Part shown: in pieces, positions 21,909 to 33,437 of the stretch | Layout: every line of letters starts with the position of its first letter | Position numbering within the stretch: the stretch's first letter is position 1 | From: Platerodrilus igneus | Taxonomy: Eukaryota > Arthropoda > Insecta > Coleoptera > Lycidae | Direction: 5' to 3' | Assembly: GCA_036346225.1 (NCBI GenBank) | Contig: JARFIW010001189.1 | Span: forward strand, 248,001 to 312,000 | DNA: 64,000 bases | Notes under the pieces: model-generated | Seen by the model: the letters and a program-made list of their open reading frames with translations, nothing else | Databases searched by the model: none | What the model was told of the DNA's origin: nothing | Made by a program: the position numbers and the translations under genes

Positions 21909-24470
21909 GGAAGGACGAATGTTGTGCAACACAAGATCAATACTGGAGATGCGCAACCGATAAGACAACACCCCAGGCGGCTTCCTTTGGCAGAACGTAA
22001 AGAAGCCGAGCAAATTATTACCGATTACAGGGAGTGATTGAACCCTCGAATAGTCCATGGGCATCCCCGGTAGTGCTTGTCAAGAAAAAGGACGGGTTGA
22101 CAAGGTTTTGTGTAGACTACCGGCGGCTTAACAATGTGACAAAGAAAGACAGCTATCCTTTGCCCAGAATTGACGACATCTTGGATACTCTATTCGAATC
22201 CAAATGGTTTTCGACCTTGGACTTAAAAAGCGGATACTGGCAGGTAGGCTCCTGCTACTTTTGAACGTTTGATGGAGTCGATATTGCGTGGACTGTCCTG
22301 GAAGACATGTCTTGTGTATCTAGACGACGTGATAGTGTAAGGCCGGTCTTTTGAAGAACATCTTAAGAACCTAGAGGAGATATTCCAAAGATTACGCGGG
22401 GCAAACCTTACATTGAACCCAAATAAGTGCCACCTATTTGGAAAAGAGGTGAAATACCTAGGACATATCGTTTCGGAGACCGGAATAAAAGCTGACCCTG
22501 ACAAAATAAAAGCAGTGCAAGAGTGGCCTACACCAGCAGATATACACCAACTACGCAATTTTCTAGGATTGTGTACATATTACAGACGTTTCATACTTGG
22601 GTTTGCGAACGTTGCCAATCCGTTAACGAAATTAACCGAAGATAGACAAGAATATGATTGGAATGACGACTGTCACAGTGCATTTGAACAACTGAAACGG
22701 CTACTAGTTACAGCACCAATTTTGAGTTATCCGAGGATGGAGGGTAAATTTGTGTTGGATACCGATGCCAGTAACACAGCTATAGGAAGCGTTCTTTCTC
22801 AAGTGCAGGATGGACAAGAAAAAGTTATTGGGTATTTCAGTAAGGTCTTGTCGCGTCCAGAAAGAAACTATTGTGTGAAAAGAAGGGAGCTGTTGGCCGT
22901 CGTCAAATCCGTAGAGCACTTTTATAAGTACTTATACGGCCGTGAATTCCTGTTGAGAACAGACCATGCTGCACTAAAATGGTTACTGCAGTTTCGAAAT
23001 CCTGAAGGGCAAGTTGCAAGGTGGATAGAGCGGCTGCAGGAATATGACTTTGACACAGAACATCGTGTAGAAACCAGCCATCGGAATGCAGACGCTCTAT
23101 CAAGGAGACCTTGTCCGGTGGACTGCAATCATTGCTCCAAAATGGAAGAGAAGATAAGTGTCATTCATAGAATGACGGTGACCGATGATATTTGGCAACC
23201 CGAAAGAATACGAGAAGACCAGGAAAAGGACGCCGAATTGGGACGCATTATTGAGTGGAAAAATAGAGGACAACGACCAGCTCGGGAAGAAATTAGTATT
23301 TTAAGTAGGAGCCTGAAGGCATATTGGGCACAATGGGACTCCTTGAAGATTGGAAATAGAATCTTGAAACGACGCCTGGAATGTGAAGATGGCACTGTGA
23401 GACTTCAAGTTATAGTGCCGAGAAGCAGAGTGCCGGTAGTGTTACAGCACTTGCACGATGATATTTCCGGAGGGCACTTTGGCGTGAAAAGAATTCTCGA
23501 ACGAGTGAGAGAAAGATTCTATTGGGTGAACTGCAAAGATGATGTGAAGGCGTGGTGCCGGTAATGTGAATTGTGTGCCTCTGCAAATGGCTCGGTCACA
23601 AAACGGAAAGCCCCAATGAGATAGTATAACGTGGGGAATCCTTTTGAGAAGGTAGGCGTTGATATAGGTGGTCCGTTTTCTGAATCAGAAAAAGGAAATA
23701 AATACATCTTGGTTGCAATGGATTATTTTACCAAATGGCCGGAGGCATATGCTATACCTAACCAAGAAGCCGAGACGATTGCAGATGTATTAGTGAGGGA
23801 GTTGTTTTGTCGCTTTGGAGTTCCGTTGGAATTACACTCCGATCAAGGTCGGAACTTCGAATCAGCGTTGTTTCAAAACGTCTGCAAGTATCTTGGAATC
23901 AGGAAGACTAGAGCCACGCAACTTCATCCCGAATCGGATGGAACGGTTGAAACAATGAACAGGACGTTAGGAAAGTACCTGGCCAAAGTTGTCTTTGAAC
24001 ATCAACGAGACTGGGACCAATATTTACATTTGTTCCTACTGGCGTACCGATCTTAGGTACATGACAGTACAGGATACTCGCCCGCTTGCGTAATGTTAGG
24101 ACGTGAATTGCGGCTACCATGTGATCTTCAGTTTGGATTTAAACCTGGAGAAGAGATCGCAGGTGAAGATTACGTTAGTAAGCTTCGTGAAAGATCAAAT
24201 ACCATTCACGAAAACGTCCGAAAGAATATCCAGGCAGCAAGCAATCGAATGAAATCACAATATGACACGAGAGCACAAGAAGGTGGCTATCAATCTGGGG
24301 ATTTGGTGTGGTTGTATAATCCACAAAGAAAACGTGGTTTTGTCGCCAGAATTACAAAGACAATGGGAAGGCCTGTACGAAGTGATGAAAAGGATTAATG
24401 ATGTAGTGTACCGGATCAGAAGATCTCCCCGTGGTAAACCGAAAGTGGTACACTTTGACCGTTTAACATC
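21909..24470 (+). pseudogene. Reverse transcriptase, RNase H and integrase of the Gypsy element (broken)
   Basis: Reverse transcriptase: [42 protein letters not shown] and [13 protein letters not shown], then a deletion of roughly 30 codons near 22243 that removes the segment before the YLDD box. YLDD itself is present (22317-22328) but TAA follows at 22338. RNase H (about 22740-23100): LDTDASNTAIGSVLSQ, RRELLAVV and RTDHAALKWLL. Integrase: an HHCC zinc-binding region (about 23440-23580, broken by TAA 23562), the DDE core with D in VGVDIGG, D in LHSDQGRNFES and E in DGTVETMNRTL (23640-24050), then a GPY/F-like module (WEGLYEV). TAG at 23622 and 24054 and a frameshift near 24338 complete the damage. 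The protein is inactive but all domains are identifiable. Confidence 0.93.
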
Positions 24471-24579
24471 CTACGCTGGCAACAACCAGGAAGGCTCGAA
24501 TAATGAGAATGGTATTCGACAAGTTATTAATCATGAGCCAAATGTAGATTTTGAGAGTTTTATGGCGGCGTATGGTGGT

Positions 24580-25242
24580 TCCGCTAAGGCGAGATTTGGC
24601 GTTGTTGTTGAAAAACAGCAAGATCTGTTTAGAGCACCAGAAGAGTATTCCCTTGCACATTGCTTAGCTCAAGATTTGGCAATGTCAAGGGGAATAGCTG
24701 TTGTTTTTAAGAAAAAGTTTGGATGTGTGGATGAATTAGTACAACAGCAGCCAACTGTAAGAAAAGCTTTGGTTCTTTAAGATAAAAATCGTTATGTTTA
24801 CTATCTGCTCACCAAAAATTCTTCGTGGCAGAGACCTAGTTATGAACATCTATGGGAGGCTTTGCTAAATCTTAATGGGCAGATGATGGAAAATGGAGTA
24901 ACGAGACTAGCGGTGCCCAAGCTAGGCTGTGGACTGGATTGCTTAGATTGGAGGATAGTCCGAAATATGCTAGAAGTAGTTTTCCAGGAAACCAACGTCC
25001 AGGTCCTTGTTTGTTGTTATCAACCGGTTGCCTACCAAGACCAAGAAAAGAGTGTTGACTGTTACTTCCAAGGACGCGGTGGATGCACCAGACGAGATAG
25101 CTGCCGATACCGTCATCATTCATCGAATTGGCGTCAAAATGTATTTGCAGTTACGAGACGTAACGGTTTTAAAGAGGGGGTAGCGTTGCGAGCTACTATT
25201 AGGCAACCCGTCAAACACACAAGCGTTGTAGGGTCTGCATAG
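24580..25242 (+). pseudogene. TARG1/OARD1-like macro domain and CCCH zinc finger at the C-terminus of Pol
   Basis: In the same frame as the integrase tail, after a ~35-residue linker. Macro domain about 24592-25020: SLAHCLAQDLAMSRGIAVVF, KKKFGCVDELV, YYLLTK and VPKLGCGLDCLDW follow the order and spacing of human TARG1 (OARD1), which removes ADP-ribose from proteins. The TARG1 catalytic lysine (Lys84) corresponds to the Lys at 24814-24816 and Asp125 to the Asp at 24937-24939; both are kept. TAA at 24778-24780 interrupts the domain. A CCCH finger follows (25060-25116) with spacing C-x7-C-x5-C-x3-H, then a basic tail. The frame ends at 25240-25242, about 59 bp inside the 3' LTR. Domain identity is confident; the role, reversal of ADP-ribosylation on host or element proteins, is inferred. 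Confidence 0.88.
25171..25180 (+). promoter_or_regulatory. Polypurine tract
   Basis: AAAGAGGGGG directly upstream of the 3' LTR: the plus-strand priming site. It is also coding in the macro/CCCH frame. Confidence 0.85.
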
Positions 25243-25779
25243 TCTCCAGAATTCGAGAATTCTTCTAGCAATCAAACACGCAAAACGCCGCCAGCACTGT
25301 TTATTCTCAATGGACCGGGAAGCTTCTCCTAATTACCAGAGGATGAGTCATATCTTTAACTTAGAGTATATATAAGACCGCTAATAAATGCAAGAGTCAG
25401 TCTATACTAGAATGTCTAATATAAATTATATCGTTGTAAAGTAATAGTAGTTGAGCTTTTGGGAAGTTCAAGTGTATAGAAAACTGTTATATGCTGTGTC
25501 TAATATACATGCAGCTTGTAGAATACATAAATAGACAAAGTGTATAATAAATAAATAGTTGTGTTAGTGTTGTTAATGGACCTATGGTAAAGCAGTTAGT
25601 TTAAGAAGATATTAGTGCTTGTAAAGTCATTAGTGTGATAGTGCTTCATTGTTAAGTGGACTGAAAACATCTATAAATAAGGCATAAATACTGTTAATTA
25701 GACTTGTGAACAGTGAGTAATAAAGACTGGTTATTACTTGTTTTAAATTAAAGAAACGCGGTAGCAGTAGCCCGCTACA
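25184..25779 (+). repeat. 3' LTR of the Gypsy element
   Basis: Partner of 18586-19180. Starts CGTTGCGAGC (first base mutated from T) and ends CCCGCTACA. TATA box at 25367-25376. Short indels and clustered substitutions relative to the 5' LTR around 25578-25605. Confidence 0.95.
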
Positions 25780-25783
25780 GTAT
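25780..25783. repeat. Target-site duplication (right) of the Gypsy element
   Basis: GTAT, matching 18582-18585. Confidence 0.85.
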
Positions 25784-26814
25784 TGACTTTTATATGGCAA
25801 AATTTTTCGAATTTTTAAGTCAACTTCTTAGTTTAATTAAATAAAATTTATTAAGAATTGAATTTTTAACTTTTTATTTCCTACTAAAAATTTTGGACAC
25901 ACCAGAGGTTAGTCAAAAAAAATAATTGTCATATTTTTCAGGCACATATAAAAAGGTTCGTCATCGCTAGCTTAAGAGTACGGTATTAAAACAAACTCAT
26001 TAAGAAAACTTAATGCTTTAATGCCAAGTATGTAAATGAATTACGCGACCTTGTGCAAAAACCCTATGATACATATCGCTGAATCCTCTACATGAAATTA
26101 AATTTTCCCATTTTATGTATCATGAGTTTACATAAAAGCTACTGCTAGTTATTTATATACTCTACTGCAAAGCGAAAGAGTGCTTTCGTCGCTTTGCAAA
26201 CTACGCCCGAGATGAAAGTAAAAATTCCAATCAATATACGTTGGCACGCGTAATCAAATTGGATTGGGGATATCTATAGTAGGTTCTGCTATGTGTTACC
26301 TACGTTTACTTATGATGCTGTATCATTATTTAACCATGTTTATTTTTGTCTCTCCATAGCAAAAATCACAGAAATAGGAATAATCGTAAATTGAAGTCAG
26401 CATAATTCAAATAAATTAATTTGTAAGAAAATTGAAAAAATATAACCTACGGCGTTTATAGCAGAAGCTTTTAGAAAGCTGGCGCTTGATATAAATATTC
26501 TACAAAATGAAATTGTATACTATTGGGAACGTGTCTAATGTTTCTTATTTTTTAAAAAATTGATTTAACATTATATTTGAATTTGGTAAGCAAAGTATCT
26601 AATTACATGTAGCTCCATTGTATCAATACAGAACTTGTATAACAAAGTAGATTAGAAACACCATACTCCAAAAGAGTAGGTAGTGATTACATCACAATAC
26701 ACTAATGTAACATCATATAAGTTGCTTTCATTTTGTTCAAAAATTCCGTTAATCCTTACTTATGACGTCACTACGCCATATAAGTTAGACTAACCATTCT
26801 GAACGTACCTACAC
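25784..26814. other. No recognisable gene
   Basis: AT-rich. Contains a small hairpin at about 26169-26199 (GCAAAGCGAAAG against CTTTCGTCGCTTTGC) and a palindromic TGACGTCA at about 26763. Neither can be tied to a function. Confidence 0.4.
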
Positions 26815-28065
26815 CTTGACAAAGTTCTAAAATATTAGAACGGGTAGAATGGCTTGAGTACTTCAGTGAGCTAAAAAGCCGAACATAAGTTTAATCAATC
26901 TAGTGAGATGTTTAGTGAGGACCAGACTAATATAGTTCTCCGAAAGAAGGCAGAAGTTCTTCCGGTACTTGAGTGGCAGATAACTTGGGAGTTCCTATGG
27001 CACTCTAACGCACATTACTGCAGTGTGGAAAGCAACGGGAAACCACCACATTACCTCCCAAGTACACAGCGTCTGAAAATATTTTAAAGTGACAGCATTC
27101 TCTGGGGTAAAATATTCTGGAGTTAAAATAGTCCCTCATTCAGATCTCCGGGAGGGGACTATTTCAGAGGTTGTGATCGACAAGTTTAAAGGAAGAGATA
27201 CAAGATAGGACAGTGTGTAGAAAACTACTTAGGAAAAAACGAATGAGTGTTCATAGTTAAATTAAAATCTAAACCGGTAAATACAGTAATAATACAAGTG
27301 CACATGCGCAAATCTAACTATAGTAAAGAGTAGGTAGAAGCGAGGGCAGGGAAGGAGCGGTAGTAGGTATATTTGGTTTAGGCACGAGAAACGACAGGGA
27401 CAATAGGCTGATAAGATTTTGAACAAAAACAATTTAATCATCACAAACATATTATTTCAACATCATGCTAGAAAACGATACACGTCAAAGATGCTGGTAA
27501 ACATAGGGAGATAAAAAATAGCTTACATTCTTGTTCTACAACTTAGAAAGCACGTAATAGACTGTAGAAGCTACCCAGAAACAGATGTAGACACTGACCA
27601 CACATATTAATTATAAAAGCAGTGCTCAAATTAAAAAAATTTGAAAAGGAAACAGAAAAGGGCACTTTGACTTTGAAAAAAGTCAACTTAAGTTCTGAAT
27701 ACATTCAGAAAATATCTGATACTAAGGAAGTAGAAACAAATGGAATAACATAAAATCCAGCTTAGACATGGCGGCCAGAGATATTTTGGGTTATAAACAA
27801 AAAGAAAATAAGAAGTCTTGAGCAGGAAAAGATATTCTGAATTTTAAAAAAACGAAAAAAATACAAAAACAGACCATACGAAGCGGGAAAACAGAAATAA
27901 AATGCCATAAAATGGGAAATTATTTGCAAATGCACAAAAGCTAAAGAACCGCAGATTGATGAAAAGTGTAAAGAGGTAGAAACTACGATGGAAATGAGAA
28001 GCATACAAACTAATTAGAATGAATTTTATGGATATAAAACTGTACAGCAAAAATATAAAAAGGTA
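26815..28065 (+). mobile_element. CFDP2-type LINE, plus-strand copy, piece 1 (leader, endonuclease, linker)
   Basis: The leader (about 26815-27120) matches, in complement, 53345-53610 and 58430-58530. Then come eroded endonuclease and linker regions colinear with the minus-strand copy at 55505-58540: the GGGAGGGGACTATTT block near 27150, the linker near 27780 and ATGAATTTTATGGATATAAAAC near 28018. Frames are destroyed throughout. It is cut at 28065 by a CR1/L2-type LINE and resumes at 32945. Confidence 0.8.
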
Positions 28066-28234
28066 TTGAATTGAATTGAATTGAAACGTCTTTATTATTT
28101 AACTAAATATACATTATAAGATACAAAGTTTTGATACAAACTGCATCGAGCGCGATTAGGGCCATTAGGCCCTGTCTTACACCTAACTTGCATACAGCTG
28201 TACTCTTGAATAAGGTAAAAAAAAAAAGAAATCA

Positions 28235-28350
28235 CTACACACACGCACACACCCTCGCACAAACGCACCCTACGCCACACACATGCACACACAACACACA
28301 CTTACACACAACTCTCTCTCACACATACAAACCCACGCACACACTCATCG
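28235..28350. repeat. CA-rich simple repeat in the CR1/L2-type LINE 3' UTR
   Basis: ACACACGCAC-type imperfect repeats between the end of ORF2 and the GAATT tail. Open frames here are artefacts. Confidence 0.75.
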
Positions 28351-28379
28351 AGCATCAGTTTAGGAAGATGCACTTGCCT

Positions 28380-31275
28380 CTACACCTGAAAGTTTAAAAG
28401 ATGTTCCTGCAAGAGTTTACGAAAACGTTGCACGGTCGGAGCCTGCCTAATATCAAGAGGAATAGTATTCCACAAGAGGGAACCGGAAACAAGAAAAGAC
28501 AAATGGAATGTATGGGTATGGTGTATGGGGATAGATAGCAAGTCATCTCGCCTAGTGTTATAGCGCCGATTTGAAAGAAAAGAAAAATGTTGGCTTAGGT
28601 AGAACGGGTTGCGGTTAGAAATAAGTTTATAGACAAGCACTGCCAAGTGAAGTTTTCGCCTATTGTTTAGTTTAAGCCACGACATTCTTGTGTAGAATGG
28701 GGTGACTCTTTCCCAATATTTTAGTTCGAAGATAAACCGTACACAACTATTTTGCGAGCGTTGTAGACGTAAACTTAAATTAGATGAAAGATTGGTATAT
28801 AATGCATCGCAATAATCGAAATGTGGAAGAATTAATGATTGTACTAACTTTAACTTTAATTTAGTCGGTATAAACCGTTTTAGACGCTTAAGAGTATGCA
28901 GAGTAAATAGAACTTTTCTACACACGCTTGATACCTAATCTTTCCATCTGAGGTTTGGATTTTTAATTATAGGTAAAAAGTTTAGGTTTGATTTACCAAG
29001 CATTAACATGGGAAGATCCACGAACTGAACTGATCTAATTAAATTTTGTGTTCCCAGAAGCAAAGCTTGGCATTTGGCCGGATTTATGGTTAATAAATTA
29101 TTTTTACACTAATCGTCAACCCTTGATAGATCATCATTAACTGCCTGGAACGCTTCAATTATTTCTGTTGGAGAAAAATGGAAATAAATCTGCACGTCAT
29201 CTGCATAGCAGTGGTAACGACAAAACTTCAATGTTGTGGAAAAGTCTTGAATGTACAAGCTAAACAAAAGAGGACCGAGTACACTGCCTTGAGGTACGCC
29301 TGTAACCAGGTCAACAGATTGTGAGATGTGACCATTTTCATCTTTAACTTGCTGCGTGCGTTGTGATAAGTATGATTCTACCCAAGAGATTGCTAACTCT
29401 GAAAAATTATTTAGACATTTTAATTTAGTTAAAAGGATGTTAAAGTCGACACTGTTAAAGGCTGCACTGAAATCTAATAAAATCAGTAAAGTTAGTTTTT
29501 GACAATCCATGGCCTTTCTGACATCATCAGTTACCCGCAAAAGCGCAGTACATGTACTATAATTCGCACGGAAACCCGATTGGTATTTGTCTAGTAATGT
29601 GTACTGTTTTAAAAATAACAACATTTGATCAAGTGCTAGGTATTCAGCGGATTTTGAAAGCGCTGGTAAAATGCTAATCGGACGATAACCATCTGACCTA
29701 AAGGGTTTGCTTTCTTTGGTAATGGCCTAACTATGGAGTGTTTCCATACTAATGGAAAACGAGCAGTGCTAAAAGATGTATTAATTATACTTGTTAAAGA
29801 TTCTAGAGCAATTGGGCAGATTTGTGTAAGCATTGAGCTCGATATTTTATCAAAACCCAAAGCTTTTGATTTAATGCGCAGAACAGACTTGTGGACATCA
29901 TCGGTCGACACTTCAGTAAACACAAATTGTGAAAATGAAAGGGGCGGTATACTGATTAAGCGTTTGATAGTATTCAGTTTAGCTGTATTGTCTTGCATCT
30001 TTAATGCAGAAAAATGTCGATTCAGTGTATCTACATGTATGCTGTAAGGCATCTGCAATAATGGTTTTCCTATACCAGCTTTCTTTAAAGCAGCCCAAGT
30101 CCTTCGGGAATCGGTATATGAAGCTATAGAACGATAATATTTTAATTTAGAGTTTCTAATCAACTGCTTGGTCCTATTACGTATACTTTTGTAACGGTCA
30201 TAATTCAATGCAGTATTAACTTTCTTATAAAATGCAAGTGCACTGTCTCTCATTCGTCTCATTTCATTAATTTTAGGGGTTAACCACGGAGATTTTGGTC
30301 TAGTTACCCTAACTGTTTTAAATGGAGCATGAATGTCAAAAATATTGTTAACAAGTGTATTGAACTTGTGGAGTTTAGCATCAACATCTGCTTCCTCATC
30401 GATTTCATGCCAGCTCGCACGTTCTATATCTGTCTGTAGAAGTTCAGAATTAACACTCTTAAAATCCCGGTAAGTAATTAATTTAGGTTGAAATTTATAT
30501 GTTTTAAGTAAATATGATACAAAAATAAGATCGTGTTTAGAGATTTCTAATATCGGTATTTGTCCAAAATTTAGTGCTCTGTCCTTATTCGAAATTATAA
30601 TATGGTCAATAATCGATGATGAAAGGGGTGCATGGTGAGTGGGTTCAAGTGGTAAAATGCTAAGATTACATGCATCCATCATAGTTCGAAAATAATGGAC
30701 CTCAAATGTATCATTCAGTAAATTGATGTTCCAGTCTCCAAGCACGATTATATCTGTATAATGCGGGGCATATTGAAAAATTACCTCCTCAACATCAACC
30801 AAAAACCCAATTTTTGGGGGCTTATAAACAACTCCAACTCAAGAAAAAGAAATTCCGGACGCGCCTTATACATGGAGGAGGAAGATGCTATAAATTTACA
30901 ATTAAGATCATTACGAACATAAAGAGCCACCCCTCCACCACTTTTCCCTGTTCTGTCGTTTCGTATAATTTTATATCCTTCTAACTTGACCAAGGAATCA
31001 GACAAAGTTGGTTTCAGCCACGTTTCTGACACAGCAACACAGTGTGGAAGACAAGACTCAAAAAGGTAAATAAACTCATCTAAATGAGAAAGTAGTGAGC
31101 AGGCATTAATATCACAGCATTGAAACGATTTCGGATGACGAGAGAGTGATTGACAAAGGAGAGCGGAACAAGACGGGACAGGTGACAGGGAGTAGGGTTG
31201 TTCTAGATCAATACCAACAACTCTTTCAGGAAAATCCAACTCAATTAAGCATAAATCAGAAAAATTTTCAGCCAT
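28380..31275 (-). pseudogene. ORF2 of the CR1/L2-type LINE (endonuclease and reverse transcriptase, broken)
   Basis: Four minus-strand segments. 31275-30781 is the N-terminal half of the endonuclease (INACSLL, VAVSETWLKP, GGGVALYVR). 30802-29636 holds VLGDWNINLL, SIIDHIIIS, the linker and the start of the reverse transcriptase. 29624-29109 has LLILLDFSAAFNSVDF, GVPQGSVLGPLLFSLYI and the catalytic HCYADDVQIYF. 28925-28380 is the thumb and C-terminus (LPHFDYCDALY). Frameshifts near 30790 and 29630 and stops at 29109-29111 (TAG) and 28935-28937 separate them. Catalytic residues of both enzymes look intact. It would nick target DNA and copy its own RNA there. The size is normal for the group. Confidence 0.9.
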
Positions 31276-31572
31276 TAATAAATTTCACCCAGAAATAAAA
31301 AAATAAGTATTTAAATATAGGGCAAACCACTTTACCAAACAGTATAAAGCAATGCATCCCTGTAACTAAGCTCGAACATTCACACTTATACACATACCCG
31401 CACACATTCTTAACTACAAACACTAACCATAACAAACGCTTAATACTAAACCTAATCATAATAATAAACAGACAGTACAAACAAATAAGCGCAAAACAAA
31501 TAAGCGCCAAAAAGCAAAACAAGACACAATGCGATATAAAGGGAGCCAGCCGATACTATATAGTTAGCTCAC

Positions 31573-31622
31573 AAAATCAAAATCAAAATCAAAATCAATA
31601 GCAAATATCAAATATCAAATAA
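31573..31622. repeat. AAAATC simple repeat between ORF1 and ORF2
   Basis: Short tandem AAAATC followed by AAATATC repeats in the inter-ORF spacer of the CR1/L2-type LINE. Confidence 0.7.
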
Positions 31623-31735
31623 CAGAAACAAATACAAATGTAGTTGAAAAGAAACGCCAGATTATGTAATATTATAGAGCACCCTATCTTATCATATAGC
31701 TATCAAAATAAGGCGGTAGATACCAAGCATACAAC

Positions 31736-32466
31736 TTAGTTACTTTTACTTTGACTTCGAGTACTATATTTAACTCGTTTAATTGCAGTCTCATTCTCAC
31801 AAACTTGGATGCAAGAATTTAACTGTGACAAATTGATAACACTCTTTATACTGTTATTAGGCAGGTGACTAAAAATTCGTCCGTCTAATGTCCAAACTTT
31901 TGATGCACCAAAGTGTTCTTTAGCAGTATTATACGTCAGAAGTCTGCGCTTAGTTAATGATTCCGTAATCATGAACGGTTTTCCTTTTAATAATTTTTTA
32001 TTTATCCACACGTGATGACGATATTTATAGGACACCATTTTTATAATTATAGGTCGTGGTTTGTTGCTGGTATCTTTACGAATGGGACCAAGTCTATGAC
32101 ATCGGTCAATCATAGAATCCGGGAAATCAGGAAGTCCAAGATGAGATTTTATAAAATCCAAAGCTAAGCTACGAGTATCTTCACCAGTGCTATCTTTAAT
32201 CCCGTGTATTAAGAGGCAATTACGTCGTGAATAAGCCTCCAATTGATCGATCTGATCTCCAACGTTTACAATTAGGTTTTAATGTTATTTAGTGAGTCAA
32301 AAACGCTTTGTTTAAATTGTGAAAATTGCAACTGCAGATCATCAAGCGTAGATGGAACACATGTGTGAGTACTTGATAATTGAGCCTTTGAGGCAGTTGC
32401 AAGTTTAGCTTCAAACTCCTGCATAGTTGAAAGAAAATTTTTTTCAAGGCTATCTAAGGCACTCAT
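31736..32466 (-). pseudogene. ORF1 of the CR1/L2-type LINE (RNA-binding protein, frameshifted)
   Basis: 32466-32272 gives an N-terminal helical region (MSALDSLEKNFLSTMQEF). 32242-31736 gives the RRM-like core with EAYSRRNCLLIHGI, DRCHRLGP, RPIIIKMVSY and a basic C-terminus. This resembles L1-type ORF1 proteins that coat the element RNA. One frameshift between 32272 and 32242 splits it; otherwise it is open. It lies upstream of ORF2 on the same strand with a spacer holding an AAAATC repeat. Confidence 0.85.
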
Positions 32467-32944
32467 TATATATATTGAAATTATATCTTAGAGATAGCAA
32501 TATCCAGAATGAAACTAATTGCATGTACAGTATTTTAAATAAATGTATGATATCTATATCTCAGTTTGAACGCTGATTATTGTAATGTAATATAATTTTA
32601 GTCTAAGTACATACCGCTTGTTAAACACATTGTGATAAAATATGCACTAATAGACTATCAATACAAGTTTAATTAAAATTTAGAGTTCACTTTTGTGTCA
32701 TCAAATTGCATAAATTGCATAAGCAAACTACAAAAGTACCGGCCGGCCAGAGCGAATGATCAAAATGACATGTTGAAAGTTAATACGGGTTGTGAATACA
32801 CATTCGCTAAATAAACTATCAAACTAGAACTCACTGTATAAATTATAGAATTATAATAATAATTACAGAGAGAGCGCATTTAAATACGTCTGTTCACTTC
32901 GACTACAACTCGCGTTGATTGACAAGGTACGGAAGGGGACATCA

Positions 32945-33437
32945 TTACAAGAAATGTAGGAAATATCATAGAAAATATAAAGAAAGTGGTTAGATGACAA
33001 GAATATATAGAGAATTTATAAGCAGGACAGGAACTAGAGGTACTAAAACTGGAATTAGACATTGAAAAGAATGACTTGGGATATCTTATACCTATATATG
33101 AGTTTGAATTAGCATTAAAGAGTCTGAAAAATAACAAAGCACCTGGTATATTTAAAGTGCACGCAGAAACTCTAAAAGCCGCTGGACAAGCAGAAACAGA
33201 ACGTCTATTCTAACTTGTAAGTTATATGTATGAGAGAGGGAAGATACCCAAAGTCACTAATCAAAAAAATTAAGATGCGCATAGATGTAATAACTTACGA
33301 ATAATATGTTTGACAGCACACGTGTCAAAAATATTAACTAGAATTGTATAAAGACGGATGAAAAACGGGTTGAAAAAATACTAGTACAAGACCAATTTAG
33401 ATTATGCGAAACAGGGAAACACGGGAAGCCATTGTAA
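32945..33437 (+). mobile_element. CFDP2-type LINE, plus-strand copy, piece 2 (linker and start of reverse transcriptase)
   Basis: Resumes the LINE interrupted at 28065. Shows the linker (AGAATATATAGAGAATTTATAAG near 33000), a remnant of the GKAPGTDKV-type block (NNKAPGI) and QDQFRLCETG near 33390, equivalent to the DQYGFRK block of the intact copy. It ends at about 33437, where an unclassified insert begins. Confidence 0.75.

Larger units (their letters stand above)
18586..25779 (+). mobile_element. Ty3/Gypsy LTR retrotransposon carrying a macro domain (complete length, inactive)
   Basis: A 7194-bp element with two ~595-bp LTRs, primer-binding site, gag, pol in the order protease, reverse transcriptase, RNase H, integrase (the Ty3/Gypsy order), polypurine tract and 4-bp duplications GTAT. 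The integrase frame continues into a TARG1-like macro domain and a CCCH zinc finger. No envelope gene is visible. Defects: frameshift near 20140, TAG 20245, frameshift near 21003, a ~490-bp insert at 21419-21908, frameshift near 22032, a reverse-transcriptase deletion near 22243, TAA 22338, TAA 23562, TAG 23622, TAG 24054, frameshift near 24338 and TAA 24778. By eye the LTRs differ at about 30-35 positions, so the insertion is old. Confidence 0.95.
28066..32944 (-). mobile_element. CR1/L2-group non-LTR retrotransposon, near full length
   Basis: Minus-strand LINE with two ORFs, inserted into the plus-strand LINE around it, whose sequence resumes at about 32945. Its 3' end at the left carries GAATT tandem repeats (28066-28086) as a tail and a CA-rich 3' UTR (28230-28350). 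The ORF2 end and ORF1 start are at 28380 and 32466. The 5' border is approximate. Disruptions are few (one frameshift in ORF1; two frameshifts and two stops in ORF2), so it is one of the younger elements here. Assignment to CR1/L2 (Daphne- or Crack-like) rests on the CYADDVQIYF-type catalytic box and the simple-repeat tail. Confidence 0.85.

Noticed and set aside
24862..25242. A host OARD1/TARG1 gene or retrocopy lying by chance at this place
   Set aside because: The domain is in frame with the integrase tail, inside two LTRs, and ends at the polypurine tract. A retrocopy would be expected to bring UTR or a poly(A) and would not need to be in frame.
26763..26770. TGACGTCA as a CREB/AP-1-like promoter site for the LINE that starts near 26815
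   Set aside because: A single 8-mer in 64 kb is not evidence, and the LINE leader copies elsewhere do not carry it upstream.
28066..28086. GAATT repeats as a satellite
   Set aside because: Explained as the simple-repeat 3' tail of the minus-strand CR1/L2-type LINE.
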